Assembly: GCA_021777995.1 (NCBI GenBank)
Contig: JAJYCW010000002.1
Span: forward strand, 1 to 64,000
Length of the DNA: 64,000 bases
Source of the DNA: a bacterium
GTDB taxonomy: Bacteria > Armatimonadota > Chthonomonadetes > Chthonomonadales > Chthonomonadaceae
Direction of reading: 5' to 3'
The position numbers were made by a program, and so were the translations under genes. Below are positions 28,397-38,470 of the stretch, piece after piece. The stretch's first letter is position 1. Each line of letters starts with the position of its first letter. Below the pieces are notes generated by a model that did not search any database, was not told the DNA's origin, and saw nothing but the letters and a program-made list of their open reading frames with translations.

Positions 28397-28653
28397 CGCG
28401 GACCACATGCGGTACAATGGTGTGCAGGTCCAACTGCAATCGTTGTCGAAGCGAAGTGGCTGTGCGCACTCTGATTGGCGAGATAATCGTACCACTGTTA
28501 TCAGCTTGCTGCATGGTTTATGACAGAGGCGGCAACATCGGCATCCTCCACCAGCAGAAGGTACGCCAGTTACACAATGTTGAACGCGTTCATAAGGCTG
28601 TTTCTGGAACCATCCCAACAAAATGCCCGAACTTCATGACATAGGAGCATAAA

Positions 28654-29106
28654 ATGAGCTTCACACAGGATTTTAAAGCATTTCTACTGAGAGGCAATGT
28701 CGTCGACCTAGCTGTTGCGGTAGTGGTAGGTGGTGCGTTTGGCAAAATCACAACGTCATTTGTTAATGACATTATCATGCCGCCTATCGGCCTTCTGTTG
28801 GGGCATGTAGATTTCAACAACCTGTTCCTTGTCCTAAAAGATGGTACAACACCCCCACCATACGCCACCCTTGCCCTAGCAAAAAAGGCAGGTGCTGTCG
28901 TGCTGAGCTATGGCTCGTTCATCAATACGATCATCAATTTCATCATTATTGCCTTCGCGATCTTTGTGATGATTGAACTCATTGCAAAACTAAAGAAGGC
29001 CCCGGCTCCAGCCGACCCCACTACGAAAGAGTGCCCATTCTGCATTAGTTCTATTGCTCTAGCTGCCACCCGGTGTCCCAACTGTACGTCGGAGCTAAGT
29101 AAGTAA
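28654..29106 (+). CDS. mscL: Large-conductance mechanosensitive channel MscL with zinc-ribbon tail
   Basis: A 150-residue MscL. The first helix begins [20 protein letters not shown], then [20 protein letters not shown] forms the pore-lining TM1. A periplasmic loop ([14 protein letters not shown]) and TM2 ([19 protein letters not shown]) follow. The channel opens under membrane tension to release solutes during osmotic downshock. The cytoplasmic end carries an added ribbon with CPFC and CPNC pairs (about residues 129-145), which probably binds zinc. Other MscL proteins with such tails exist. The start ATG 28654 has TAGGAG upstream. Kynureninase starts six bases after its stop. Confidence 0.95.
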   Translation: MSFTQDFKAFLLRGNVVDLAVAVVVGGAFGKITTSFVNDIIMPPIGLLLGHVDFNNLFLVLKDGTTPPPYATLALAKKAGAVVLSYGSFINTIINFIIIAFAIFVMIELIAKLKKAPAPADPTTKECPFCISSIALAATRCPNCTSELSK

Positions 29107-29112
29107 TAGACG

Positions 29113-30402
29113 ATGACGGAGGATCGTGACCAAAATGGCAGTCGGGCCTTCCATGCGGAGGCCCTAGAACTTGATGCGCATGATCCGCTCGCTCAATTCC
29201 GTGGTAGGTTTTTCCTGCCACCCAACACCATCTACCTGGACGGCAATTCACTTGGGCCACTCTGTGTTGATGCAGAAGCCGCACTTCAGGCTGCCGTCGC
29301 CACCTGGAAATTGGGAGGCATTGAAGGATGGACAAACGGGCCAAGTCCATGGTTTACAATGGCCGAACGGCTGGGGGCCAGAGTTGCCGCGCTCCTGGGT
29401 GCTGAAAGTGACGCCGTGGTCGTCACCGGTTCTACTACCACCAATTTGCACCAGTTACTGGCAACCCTCTTGCGCCCGGAACCAGGCACAACCGTTGTAA
29501 CGGACGCTTCCGCGTTCCCTAGTGACCTGTACGCAATTAAGAGTTCGCTAGCATTGCGCGGCTTAGACGCGTCAAAAGCACTTCGACTAGTTAATCCTGA
29601 CAGGCACGGTATTCTGCAGGAAGGTGCAATCATCGAAGCCATGCACGGGGCGCAAATGGTGATCTTGCCTGCTGTGGTCTACACTACCGGGCAGTTACTG
29701 GATATGGCTCGCCTTACGACCGCGGCACATGAAATCGGGGTAATAATCGGCTTCGACTGCGCTCACTCAGTCGGCTCAGTTCCACACGAACTTGACCAGT
29801 GGGGAGTCGATTTCGCCTTCTGGTGCAGCTACAAATATCTGAACGGTGGACCAGGAGCGGCGGGTGGCCTGTACCTCAATCGTCGTCATTGGCAGGCGGT
29901 ACCAGGTCTGGCGGGATGGTTTGGCGCGGCAAAAGAAATTCAGATGAAGATGACTACTACGCTAGTACCAGCCGACTCTGCCGGCCGATTGCAGATTGGT
30001 ACACCTAACATACTCAGTATGGCGCCAATTGACGGGTCGCTAACGGTAATTGAGGAGGCCGGACTTCCGGCACTTCGCCTCAAATCGTTAACGCAAACTG
30101 ACTTTATGCTGCGAATGTTGCATGCCGATCCAGCCTTCAATTGCGTGAGTGTAGTAAGTCCTTTAGAGGGAGAAAGGCGGGGTGGTCACATTACCATCCA
30201 GCATCCAGGAGCCGCGGGCCTTAGTCAGGCATTAAGAACGAATGGTGTAATTCCGGACTATCGCCCACCCGATATGGTACGATTGGCACCCGCCCCGCTG
30301 TACATAAGCTTTCAGGATTGTTTTCAGGCAGTTCAACAACTTAAATTACTGCTACAAGATCCTTCAGGGTGGCAGGATCTACAGCCTGGCCTCGTACCCT
30401 AG
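29113..30402 (+). CDS. kynU: Kynureninase
   Basis: A 429-residue PLP enzyme of aminotransferase fold type I. YLDGNSLGPLCVDA near residue 40 and the GWTNGPSPWFTM segment match kynureninase. VVTGSTTTNLHQLLATL binds the cofactor phosphate, GFDCAHSVGSVPHEL carries the PLP-ring Asp, and the Schiff-base Lys is Lys241 in CSYKYLNGGPGAAGG. It splits kynurenine to anthranilate and alanine, or 3-hydroxykynurenine to 3-hydroxyanthranilate. It sits six bases after mscL and 43 bases before a kynurenine formamidase-like gene, so a tryptophan-degradation pair is present. Tryptophan 2,3-dioxygenase is not in the window. Confidence 0.95.
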   Translation: MTEDRDQNGSRAFHAEALELDAHDPLAQFRGRFFLPPNTIYLDGNSLGPLCVDAEAALQAAVATWKLGGIEGWTNGPSPWFTMAERLGARVAALLGAESDAVVVTGSTTTNLHQLLATLLRPEPGTTVVTDASAFPSDLYAIKSSLALRGLDASKALRLVNPDRHGILQEGAIIEAMHGAQMVILPAVVYTTGQLLDMARLTTAAHEIGVIIGFDCAHSVGSVPHELDQWGVDFAFWCSYKYLNGGPGAAGGLYLNRRHWQAVPGLAGWFGAAKEIQMKMTTTLVPADSAGRLQIGTPNILSMAPIDGSLTVIEEAGLPALRLKSLTQTDFMLRMLHADPAFNCVSVVSPLEGERRGGHITIQHPGAAGLSQALRTNGVIPDYRPPDMVRLAPAPLYISFQDCFQAVQQLKLLLQDPSGWQDLQPGLVP

Positions 30403-30445
30403 GGCACCCAGAACGCAGGTGCAAATGGAGGTAATTCAACCAGTA

Positions 30446-31063
30446 ATGCCACTAATCGATATCACGGCACCACTCTCGTCCCAATGTGCCCCGTGGCCCG
30501 GTGACACGCCGGTGAGCGTCACGCACCAGTTGCTCATAGAGGATGGCGAGTCGGTAAATCTCAGTTCGCTCACAATGAGTCTGCACTCCGGTACCCACGT
30601 TGACGCACCGTGGCACTTCAGCGATACCGGCGCAAGACTAGATGACGTAGACTTATCAGTCTATGTAGGACCAGCAGTGGTTGTGGATGTACGCGGTCAT
30701 GGCCTGATAAACGCGGGGCTGCTGAACAGTAATGTGACTGAGTGGACGCCGAGAGTTCTTCTACGCACTGGCAGCTGGACCGACCGCACAATTTTTCCTC
30801 ACTCTATACCAGTACTCACTCCAGACGCAATTGACCTCCTGGTTGCAAAGAAGGTGATACTTTTGGGAGTGGACCTCCCTTCAGTGGATGCTATTGACAG
30901 CAAAGACCTGCCTAATCATAACAGGCTACTCAGTGGAGGTATTCACATCCTGGAGTCAGCCTGGCTGGAGGAAGCAGTACCCGGAAGCTATGAGCTGATC
31001 GCCCTTCCACTTAAAATATCTGGCGTAGATGCGTCGCCAGTACGTGCTATCCTCCGCGTTTAG
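30446..31063 (+). CDS. kynB: Kynurenine formamidase-like cyclase-family hydrolase
   Basis: A roughly 205-residue cyclase-family (PF04199) hydrolase. MPLIDITAPLSSQCAPWPGD is the usual N-terminus of KynB, and the metal-binding motif is in LHSGTHVDAPWHF (H-x-G-T-H-x-D). The second conserved part is VDLPSVDAIDSKDLPNHNRL. KynB hydrolyses N-formylkynurenine to kynurenine and formate, using zinc, and works just before kynureninase. ATG 30446 is preferred by homology, although the GGAGG at 30427-30431 is 14 bases away; starts at ATG 30425 or GTG 30419 are possible. The last 17 bases overlap the end of convergent uvrA. Confidence 0.85.
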   Translation: MPLIDITAPLSSQCAPWPGDTPVSVTHQLLIEDGESVNLSSLTMSLHSGTHVDAPWHFSDTGARLDDVDLSVYVGPAVVVDVRGHGLINAGLLNSNVTEWTPRVLLRTGSWTDRTIFPHSIPVLTPDAIDLLVAKKVILLGVDLPSVDAIDSKDLPNHNRLLSGGIHILESAWLEEAVPGSYELIALPLKISGVDASPVRAILRV

Positions 31064-34000
31064 CGGACTTCCGTCGCGACGGAACCGCGGGTGCCGGTGG
31101 CGACACAACTGTGGCAAACTCCGGCTCGGGGCGATTGCCCAGCACCTTCTTAAGATAACGCCCAGTATGGCTTTGAGGTACAGCCGCAACCTGCTCGGGA
31201 GTGCCAACTGCCACGACGGTTCCTCCACCTTCCCCGCCCTCGGGTCCCATATCGATGATCCAGTCGGCAGTCTTAATAACGTCTAGATTGTGTTCAATGA
31301 CAAGCACAGTGTTTCCCGCTGCAACAAGGCGGTTAAGTACTCCTATGAGCTTCTCAACGTCTGCAAAATGAAGGCCCGTGGTAGGTTCGTCCAGGATGTA
31401 TAGTGTCTTGCCCGTAGCCCGTTTTGCTAACTCTGTAGCCAGCTTTATCCGTTGAGCTTCTCCACCAGAGAGCGTAGTTGCAGGCTGCCCTAGCCGAATG
31501 TAATCCAGCCCCACATCGTGTAAAGTCTGCATTTTTCTCGCGATAGCAGGTAATGCATTAAAGAACTGCAGTGCCTCAGAAACCGTCATGTCGAGAACAT
31601 CCGAGATCGACTTGCCACGATACTTCACTTCTAGGGTCTCTCTGTTATACCTCCTCCCATGACACACCTCGCAAGGTACATATACGTCAGGTAAAAACTG
31701 CATTTCAATTTTAAGGATGCCATCGCCCTTGCAGTTCTCGCAGCGGCCACCTTTTACATTGAACGAAAACCGACCAGGTTGGTAACCGTGCGTGCGCGCA
31801 TCGGGTGTTTTGGAGAAAAGGTCGCGGATTAGGTCAAAGCAGCCGGTATAGGTTGCGGGATTGGACCGCGGAGTGCGCCCAATGGGCGATTGATCAATGT
31901 CGATGAGCCGGTCGATCAGCTCGACCCCCTCGATGGAATCGTGTGCGCCCCAAACCGAGTGCGACCCATAGATTTTGTGCATCAGAAGCGGGAACAGCGT
32001 CTCCTGTATAAGCGTGGACTTTCCGGAACCTGAAACGCCCGTGACCGCGACAAATAACCCTAGGGGAATGTTAACAGAGACGTTCTGAAGATTATTGGCA
32101 CGCGCACCGCGCAGTGTGATGGCTCGTTCACCGGCCTGTCGTCGCATAATTGGTACCGAGATCTCACGGTCACCAGAAAGAAACTGGCCAGTGATTGAGC
32201 CGGGGTGTGCCTTCACTTCTGCGGGTGTACCCTCTGCTACTACCTCCCCTCCGTGCTCTCCAGCACCTGGGCCAATGTCGATAAGCCAGTCGGCAGCCTC
32301 CATGGTTTCCTGATCGTGCTCTACTACGAGTATCGAATTACCCAGATCCCGAAGGCGCACGAGTGTCTCAATCAGCCGCGTGTTATCCCGCTGATGCAGG
32401 CCGATGGACGGTTCATCCAGAATGTAGAGGACACCCATAAGGCCGGAACCAATTTGCGTTGCGAGACGAATTCTCTGGGCTTCTCCACCTGCAAGCGTAC
32501 GGGCCGAGCGATTCAGCGTGAGGTAATTGAGTCCGACATTGACAAGAAAGCCTAAGCGTGCACGAATTTCTTTCACGATCTGGCGTGCAATGAGTAGCTC
32601 ACGTTCGCTAAACTGCAATTGATCGAACAGTTCAGCCAGTCGATCTAGCGGAAGCGCACAGAGATGTGAAATCGTATTACCCGCGACGCGTACACAGAGT
32701 GCCTCCGGTTTAAGGCGTAACCCTTTGCAAGCAGGGCATGGATTTTCGCGCTGATACTGTTCCAACACCTCTCGGTACCCGTCGGAAGTGGTTTCAGAGA
32801 GGCGCTTCTCCAGCATGGGGATTACGCCGGTAAACTCGCTCTCAAATTTGCGAACTCGGCCCCATTTACTGCGAAACTCAATTGACACGTTTCCTCGGGT
32901 ACCGTGCATAAGGGAACGCATCTGTTCAGCGGTCAAATCTGAAAGAGGGGTGTTTAGCGTAAAGCCAAGTTTGCGGGCAGCACCATCGAAAAGGCCGCGC
33001 AGGTAATCGTGGAGGCGTGGGCCGTTGGGCGTACTGGGAACAAAGGGGCGCAACGCACCCTGTTCCAGGCTGAGTGAGAGGTCTGGAGCAATCAGCAATG
33101 GATCAAATTCCTTAAGAAATCCAAGACCGTGGCATTCAGCACAGGCACCGTAGGGTGAGTTAAAGGAGAATAGTCGAGGCTCTATTTCGTCGAACGAAAA
33201 ACCGGTTTCATCCGATGAAAAATTCTCCGTAAAATGGAGGTCAAACCCGGGTGCATCCTCCCTCGCAAGCACCTCCGCAACCGCTACTCCCTTCCCACGC
33301 TTCAGGGCCTGTTCTAACGAGTCGGTTACACGGCTTCTAAGACCATCCTTTATGACCAAGCGGTCAATCACTATTTCAATAGTATGCTGCTTGTAGCGGG
33401 CAAGGGCAGGAATTTCCTCAGAAAGGTCTACGGCGGCACCGTCAATTCGAGCACGCACAAACCCCTCTTTTAACACATCCTCCAGTTCTTTCTTATATTC
33501 ACCCTTGCGGCCTCGTACAATTGGAGCAAGAATTTGGACACGAGAACCTTCTGGTAACCCAATAACCTTATCGACCATCTCCTCAATAGATTGGCGAGTG
33601 AGAGGCAGACCTGTTTTGGGGTCATGGGGCACGCCTACTCTTGCGAAGAGCAGGCGAAGGTAATCGTAGACCTCGGTGACGGTACCAACCGTAGATCGAG
33701 GATTTTTGCTCGTAGACTTCTGATCAATGGATACTGCAGGGCTAAGTCCGTCAATCTGGTCCACATCAGGCTTGTCGTGCAAACCAAGAAACTGTCGGGC
33801 ATAGGAACTCAGGCTCTCAACGTAACGCCGCTGCCCCTCAGCGTACAGCGTGTCAAACGCCAAGGAGGATTTACCAGAACCACTCAACCCAGTAATAACG
33901 ACCAATTTGTCGCGCGGAATATCGAGATTGATGTTTTTAAGGTTATTCTGACGCGCGCCGCGAATTCGGATAATGTCTCGGCTAGGTGCTTCTCCCAACC

Positions 34001-34076
34001 GAAGATCTGCCGAACCAATAACGGTTTTGTTGTCGCTAAGGTGCAGTTCATCCACGGTGGTTTTGGCTCTAGTCAT
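31047..34076 (-). CDS. uvrA: Excinuclease ABC subunit A
   Basis: A 1009-residue UvrA, the DNA-damage-recognising ATPase of nucleotide excision repair. The first ATP site is [19 protein letters not shown] and the second is [20 protein letters not shown] signatures are [17 protein letters not shown] and [17 protein letters not shown], with Walker [14 protein letters not shown] and [13 protein letters not shown]. Zinc modules include [19 protein letters not shown], and CENCKGDG paired with [10 protein letters not shown]. The start ATG 34076 follows GAGGAG. The N-terminal 35 residues and the Pro/Lys-rich tail ([17 protein letters not shown]) make it longer than the ~940-residue norm. An ATTCGCGAAT palindrome at 34146-34155 lies upstream. 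Confidence 0.98.
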   Translation of the reverse strand: MTRAKTTVDELHLSDNKTVIGSADLRLGEAPSRDIIRIRGARQNNLKNINLDIPRDKLVVITGLSGSGKSSLAFDTLYAEGQRRYVESLSSYARQFLGLHDKPDVDQIDGLSPAVSIDQKSTSKNPRSTVGTVTEVYDYLRLLFARVGVPHDPKTGLPLTRQSIEEMVDKVIGLPEGSRVQILAPIVRGRKGEYKKELEDVLKEGFVRARIDGAAVDLSEEIPALARYKQHTIEIVIDRLVIKDGLRSRVTDSLEQALKRGKGVAVAEVLAREDAPGFDLHFTENFSSDETGFSFDEIEPRLFSFNSPYGACAECHGLGFLKEFDPLLIAPDLSLSLEQGALRPFVPSTPNGPRLHDYLRGLFDGAARKLGFTLNTPLSDLTAEQMRSLMHGTRGNVSIEFRSKWGRVRKFESEFTGVIPMLEKRLSETTSDGYREVLEQYQRENPCPACKGLRLKPEALCVRVAGNTISHLCALPLDRLAELFDQLQFSERELLIARQIVKEIRARLGFLVNVGLNYLTLNRSARTLAGGEAQRIRLATQIGSGLMGVLYILDEPSIGLHQRDNTRLIETLVRLRDLGNSILVVEHDQETMEAADWLIDIGPGAGEHGGEVVAEGTPAEVKAHPGSITGQFLSGDREISVPIMRRQAGERAITLRGARANNLQNVSVNIPLGLFVAVTGVSGSGKSTLIQETLFPLLMHKIYGSHSVWGAHDSIEGVELIDRLIDIDQSPIGRTPRSNPATYTGCFDLIRDLFSKTPDARTHGYQPGRFSFNVKGGRCENCKGDGILKIEMQFLPDVYVPCEVCHGRRYNRETLEVKYRGKSISDVLDMTVSEALQFFNALPAIARKMQTLHDVGLDYIRLGQPATTLSGGEAQRIKLATELAKRATGKTLYILDEPTTGLHFADVEKLIGVLNRLVAAGNTVLVIEHNLDVIKTADWIIDMGPEGGEGGGTVVAVGTPEQVAAVPQSHTGRYLKKVLGNRPEPEFATVVSPPAPAVPSRRKSAKRGG

Positions 34077-34237
34077 TTTTTCTCCTCAAACAGTACTACG
34101 ATTGCGTAGACGATATTCTAGCACAATTTACTATTTGCGAGGAAAATTCGCGAATAAGTGGATACCAAACCCTTCCTAATTAAACATCCTCACGCCACAC
34201 TCAACTCTACCCCTATCCTGTCGCCACTTCAATAACG

Positions 34238-34284
34238 ACAAAAACGCGGCTCGCAAGACCTCGTTAGGTCACGCAAACCGCGTT
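34238..34284 (-). terminator. Rho-independent terminator of the AhpD-like gene
   Basis: On the minus strand AACGCGG pairs with CCGCGTT (34284-34278 and 34249-34243), with an inner GACC/GGTC stem, and a T-run follows at 34244-34240. It lies 27 bases past the stop of the gene at 34311. Confidence 0.75.
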
Positions 34285-34310
34285 CTTGACAGGACAGACT
34301 GTAAAAATGG

Positions 34311-34853
34311 TTACTGAACAAGCGATGGAGCCGCTGGGAAGTCACAATCCGTCTGGGCTACAACATTGAAGTAATTGGTGAATACCGCAAGTGCGATATT
34401 AGCGATTATTTCCGCAATCTGCGCCTCATCAAAACCTGCGTCAACCAACTTGGCGATATCCGCCTCACTTACTCGCCCTCGATGTTGTACCACCAGCCTT
34501 GCGAAATTGAGTACAGGCGCTATCTTAGGATCTGAGGCCTCACCTCTGCGAGCGGCCAGAATTACTGCATCATCCATTTTCATCATCTTGCTAATCGCAG
34601 TATGAGCTGCGAGACAGTATTCGCACTCGTTTGCCTCGGCGACGGCAAGAGCAATCTGTTCCCTAACGGTCGGCTTTAGGGATCCTTTGGATAGCGCACC
34701 GTTGAAGTTCATGTAACACTCAAGGACCAACGGCGATTGCGCCATAAGAGTCATCATATTCGGGATCACTCCCAGGTGCTTCTGCACGTTCTCAAGCATT
34801 GTCTTAGCGCTGCCAGTGGCGGATTCCAAATTGACGGGTGTCATGCGTGCCAT
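34311..34853 (-). CDS. AhpD-like carboxymuconolactone decarboxylase-family protein
   Basis: A 180-residue all-helical protein of the CMD/AhpD family. The redox centre is NECEYCLAAHTAI, giving Cys-x-x-Cys with a His four residues on, the alkylhydroperoxidase pattern. MARMTPVNLESATGSAKTML and HLGVIPNMMTLMAQSP form the usual N-terminal half, and VDAGFDEAQIAEIIANIALA the usual end. Members reduce peroxides with the help of a dithiol partner. ATG 34853 is chosen; an upstream GTG at 34871 would add six residues. It has its own strong promoter and terminator, so it is monocistronic. The partner reductant is not encoded nearby. Confidence 0.88.
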   Translation of the reverse strand: MARMTPVNLESATGSAKTMLENVQKHLGVIPNMMTLMAQSPLVLECYMNFNGALSKGSLKPTVREQIALAVAEANECEYCLAAHTAISKMMKMDDAVILAARRGEASDPKIAPVLNFARLVVQHRGRVSEADIAKLVDAGFDEAQIAEIIANIALAVFTNYFNVVAQTDCDFPAAPSLVQ

Positions 34854-34921
34854 GGTAATATCTTCTTTCACTTATATCTTGTTGAAACATCTTAGTTCGT
34901 AACAGTCTATATTCATTTATA

Positions 34922-34950
34922 GTTATACTACTATGTACATAAAAAGTCAA
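34922..34950 (-). promoter_or_regulatory. Sigma-70-type promoter of the AhpD-like gene
   Basis: On the minus strand TTGACT (34950-34945), a 17-base spacer, and TATAAC (34927-34922). Transcription would start near 34915, giving a leader of about 60 bases. Confidence 0.7.
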
Positions 34951-35613
34951 CTCGAGCTAAAAAGTATATTATGCATCTTTATCGCAGCCTGTAGCACCTG
35001 ATAAGTTATTGTATGCAATAAAGCTACACTGGACTTTTACAGATCATATTCGGTGTCTGTATGGGTTTGCTCGTTGAAAAACAGATCCGTTTTTCGCTGT
35101 GGCTGACCAAGAGTGAACACCGGCGCCGGAAACGTACCAACCAGGCTGATCGCCTCGACACTCTGGCTCCAATGGTCTGGTTGCCACATTTATTCGGCCC
35201 AGGGACTCGTAGTCGCATCCTATCACTTCCAACGAACGGTGAATGCCCACCACAAATCGGTTTTGGCGGGCTAACCAGGAATCGTTGCGTTAGTTGGGAG
35301 TAGATTAAACGGGTTTGGCACAGTTACCAAAGAGGAAGAACATGACGACAACCGTTTTGACAGCCCTGATTGGCGCCTTATCTGACCCTAGGGTGTCCTC
35401 TGCGGCGACGAAGATTATGCCCGGTACGCCAAAGCGGTGCGAATTCGCACACAGCGTGCCGGAGTTCGACTCTCACCCACGACTACTTTCGTGGCAAGGC
35501 AAAGGCATTTCTAGGTCACAGTCTTCACGTTGGCGTGTCGGCTGCCCCTAACGCGACCTCGCGCTACCACACCCCTGTAGGTCAGTCACTTAGTACATCA
35601 TAGGTACGAACCA
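34951..35613. other. Gene-poor stretch
   Basis: About 660 bp with no recognised gene. A weak open frame at 35342-35551 (69 residues, preceded by GAGGAAG) begins MTTTVLTALIGALSDPR and has no family I know. Other short frames overlap each other on both strands and look random. Confidence 0.35.
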
Positions 35614-36915
35614 TCAGGGATTAGGTGGTGAACCTGTATGCCGTGGCACTGCCAGCAGACCGAGGCGGTGAGAGAGATAGTGTTGTGCTACTCTCAAAAC
35701 GTCGTCTTTAGTCACTGAAGCCAACAGTGATGGAAAATTCGTATCAAAGTTAGTTCCAAGTCCCATGCAGGGGAACCAGCCGCCAAAAAATGCAAGATTG
35801 TGAAGCCTTTGGTGCTCCATGAGAAAGTTGGTCTCAGCGACGGCTTTTGCTCGCGCAATCTCCTCACCGGTAGGGGGGTTGCTAAGGAGGCCGGTTACTT
35901 CTGCATCCAACCTGGCGAGCCTGTTCCCGGCGGGCAAGCTTCCGTTCCACTGTAACGTGGCAACGGCTGGCATTCCTTTGTCAGTGCGCCACACCACCCC
36001 CACGTCATAGCCCAATGCAAGCTTATTGCGAAGGTCCTGGAACATGCGCGACGCATGCCCTACCCCAAGAATGGTCTCCATCACCGTAAACGCCGGGTAA
36101 TCAGGGCTCGTCACAGATGGCGCCTCAAAGGCTACCATTGCGTAGCCAGCTTGACCGCTAATTGCTAAATGCAGAGGCTCGATGGGCAGCCCGCGGTCCG
36201 GAGGATTGCTAACCATGGGCAGATTGCTGTTGTTTGCCGGCTGCCAGTCGTCGAGGTACGCCTTAACGTCCACCACAGCCGCCGCCGGTTCAAAGGCGCC
36301 TGCGAATGAGATCGTACAGCGATCGGGCAGATACGTTGACTGGTAGTACTTTTGAGCCTGTAATCTACTAACGTCGTTTAGCTGCTCGGTAGTAGAAGGT
36401 GGAAATGGACCGAACTCCTGCTCCAGTTCGCTCAGGGCTTTACTCAACGGCCTCTGAGCGCTCTCCTTGCGACCCTTTAGGATATCACGTATAGAGCGAT
36501 GTAATGCATAGTCCGTAAAGTCAGCATGACGGACTGCCTCCTCTAATAGATTGACAGCATCACCTAGACGCGTGGGCACCGTAGTAATGGTGAGTGCAGT
36601 GTAATTTGCGGTATGCAGAGTTTGAAGCGCACCGCCCACCTGGTTCACAACCAGCGCAGTATACCCAGGTATCCAGTCGCGCCCGCCGTAAAATAGCGCA
36701 TGCGCAACAACGGCAGCAATCGCATTCTGTTTTGGATCCTGAGGCGGCTCAGTGTGAATAAAGAGACTTACGTCTACCCTCTGAGTACCGGCCCGCGGCT
36801 GCATAACGATATGCATGCCGTTGGCTAAAGTTACTTCCTGCAATTGCTGTCCCGTAGAGGCTATTGCCGTCGCGCCCAACAATAGAATCGTGACGACAGT
36901 TATTACCGTCCTCAA
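35614..36915 (-). CDS. M16-family peptidase-like protein, catalytically inactive subunit
   Basis: A 433-residue exported protein with a signal peptide (residues 1-22). It has the two-half M16 fold: LANGMHIVMQPRAGTQRVDV at the start, and SRLQAQKYYQSTYLPDRCTI in the middle. The zinc motif HxxEH is missing: the matching place reads AVVAHALFYGG, and the distal Glu is not evident. Such inactive partners pair with an active subunit, as in the mitochondrial processing peptidase. It begins with TTG, overlapping the stop of the active M16 gene (TTGA at 36915-36912), which fits coupled synthesis of a heterodimer. Expected location is the periplasm. Confidence 0.82.
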   Translation of the reverse strand: MRTVITVVTILLLGATAIASTGQQLQEVTLANGMHIVMQPRAGTQRVDVSLFIHTEPPQDPKQNAIAAVVAHALFYGGRDWIPGYTALVVNQVGGALQTLHTANYTALTITTVPTRLGDAVNLLEEAVRHADFTDYALHRSIRDILKGRKESAQRPLSKALSELEQEFGPFPPSTTEQLNDVSRLQAQKYYQSTYLPDRCTISFAGAFEPAAAVVDVKAYLDDWQPANNSNLPMVSNPPDRGLPIEPLHLAISGQAGYAMVAFEAPSVTSPDYPAFTVMETILGVGHASRMFQDLRNKLALGYDVGVVWRTDKGMPAVATLQWNGSLPAGNRLARLDAEVTGLLSNPPTGEEIARAKAVAETNFLMEHQRLHNLAFFGGWFPCMGLGTNFDTNFPSLLASVTKDDVLRVAQHYLSHRLGLLAVPRHTGSPPNP

Positions 36916-38240
36916 TTTTGAACCGTACCTCTAGGCAATTGCACCACTTTTATGAAACTACTCTGCAGGTAACTCACCATGACCTGTTTAAGCATTTCAA
37001 GCGGAAGGGCATGAATAGCGCTGCGCAGAGTGACCGGCCCCTCACCATCGGCAACCGCTGCATATCCTACCCCATAGGCCAAACCTTCCAGCGTCTCGGT
37101 TTCAAGGTCGATTCCGCTCAACAGTTCCTCAGCAGCGTAGGCCGCCACAGATGGATGTAACACAGCGCTGTTTAGCTGGACGACAGATTGCTCAATATCC
37201 TTAACAATGGCGTCCGCCGTGGTGGCACTATCACCAGGCTTAAGGGTGGCAACCACAACAAACAGGGAAGGGTTAAGCCGCGGCAGGTAAGCAGCAACGG
37301 CATTGTGTGACCGCAGGCGTGCATTTACGTCCAGACCAAAATTGGGGTCGTGATTCAGAATTTCCCGCATAAGCTGCATGGCTGCGGCCCGCTTTGCGTG
37401 GCTTGCCCTAGGAGCACGGAAGGCTACTGCTACCGCACCTTTGGAGAGGGGTGAAACCGTGACACTGTTTGCAAATTCATCCAGCGAAGGCTGTGGCACG
37501 TGGAGCTGGTTCCGTGGGGTGCCTTCCGATGAAGGTTCATTTCGCCACGAACCAAACGCCATTGATGCCATAGCAAGCGCCTCACCACGCGTTATGTCGC
37601 CCGTGAGTACGAGGTTGGTAAAACGCGGCTGATATCGGCGGTGGTAAAAGGCGCTGATTTCGTCACGGGTACGTGCAAGGATCGCTGTCGAGGTTCCACC
37701 AGGTGACCTTCCGTAAGCCGATTCTGGAAATGCAGACGCATATACAGCATCAACAACTCGCTCGTCAGCATCGCCTGACCGGAGCGCTAATTCGTCGAGA
37801 ATAACCTTTCGCTCGCGCTCAACACCCGCTTGGGGAATGAGTGCCTGTTGCAGCATGTTGGCCATCACTCCAAGTGCTGCAGCGGTGTGTTGCGCTTGAA
37901 CGGTTGTGTAAAAATGCGCATAGTCCGGGCCGGTGGCTGCATTCATGATGCCGCCAAGTGATTCCACTGCGATGTCTGCCGCTCCATCGGGATACTTTCC
38001 GCTGCCGTCGAATAGTGTATGCTCCAGGAAGTGGGCACAACCATATTCACCGGGACGTTCATAAACCGAACCGGCACGAACCCAAAGGTCTATGGTGCAG
38101 AGAGCGGTACCGGGCCGCGATACGTAGTAAACCTGTAGGCCGTTGGGCAGCCGGCCGGCAGCGGCCTGAGCAAGGCTCAAGGTTGGAACATGCAACAAGC
38201 ATGCACAAACCACAAGTGTTACCGCAATGGAGCGCTTCAT
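36912..38240 (-). CDS. M16-family zinc metallopeptidase, active subunit
   Basis: A roughly 442-residue exported peptidase. A signal peptide starts MKRSIAVTLVVCACLLHVPT. The M16 motif HxxEH is present as CAHFLEHTLFDG near residue 70, and the downstream Glu is likely in the following helix region. The second half has the usual RRYQPRFTNLVLTGD block. ATG 38240 is chosen because the signal peptide begins there; a GTG at 38285 would add 15 polar residues and is unlikely. The ATG overlaps the stop of a short possible leader peptide (38263-38237). It is the first gene of a two-gene peptidase operon. Confidence 0.87.
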   Translation of the reverse strand: MKRSIAVTLVVCACLLHVPTLSLAQAAAGRLPNGLQVYYVSRPGTALCTIDLWVRAGSVYERPGEYGCAHFLEHTLFDGSGKYPDGAADIAVESLGGIMNAATGPDYAHFYTTVQAQHTAAALGVMANMLQQALIPQAGVERERKVILDELALRSGDADERVVDAVYASAFPESAYGRSPGGTSTAILARTRDEISAFYHRRYQPRFTNLVLTGDITRGEALAMASMAFGSWRNEPSSEGTPRNQLHVPQPSLDEFANSVTVSPLSKGAVAVAFRAPRASHAKRAAAMQLMREILNHDPNFGLDVNARLRSHNAVAAYLPRLNPSLFVVVATLKPGDSATTADAIVKDIEQSVVQLNSAVLHPSVAAYAAEELLSGIDLETETLEGLAYGVGYAAVADGEGPVTLRSAIHALPLEMLKQVMVSYLQSSFIKVVQLPRGTVQN

Positions 38241-38263
38241 GGTGAAGTAGTTAAGTTTTTCAT
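38237..38263 (-). CDS. Possible leader peptide MKNLTTSP, coupled to the M16 gene
   Basis: Eight codons, ATG to TGA, with an AGGA Shine-Dalgarno at the right distance upstream (rc of 38271-38274). Its stop overlaps the start of the M16 peptidase gene (CCATGAAG). That gene has no good Shine-Dalgarno of its own. This is inferred from position alone; it could also be chance. Confidence 0.35.
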   Translation of the reverse strand: MKNLTTSP

Positions 38264-38470
38264 CTGGTATTTCCTGCCTATCCACCGAATGTGGTGCTCC
38301 AAATAAGGCTAAATACAGAGATACAGGCCAACAGTAACTTATCCGCGGAAATTTGCATCGGTACCACTACAGATTGCCAACATCATGAGTTAGAATTGCG
38401 CTCGATGTGCTACATGAAATCACCAACTTACCACATATTGAATTATAACTATTAATTTTTGCAGTTATTA

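Noticed and set aside
28397-28653. Open frames of about 100 codons on both strands between the DUF3866 gene and mscL
   Set aside because: They have no ribosome-binding site, odd composition with many Cys and Arg, and overlap each other or neighbours.
34146-34155. ATTCGCGAAT palindrome upstream of uvrA, considered as a LexA site
   Set aside because: It does not match known LexA boxes such as CGAAC-N4-GTTCG, and no lexA gene is in the window.
35430-35500. GAGTTCGACTC, like a tRNA T-arm
   Set aside because: Only three of the five stem pairs form, and no matching acceptor, D or anticodon arm is found upstream.
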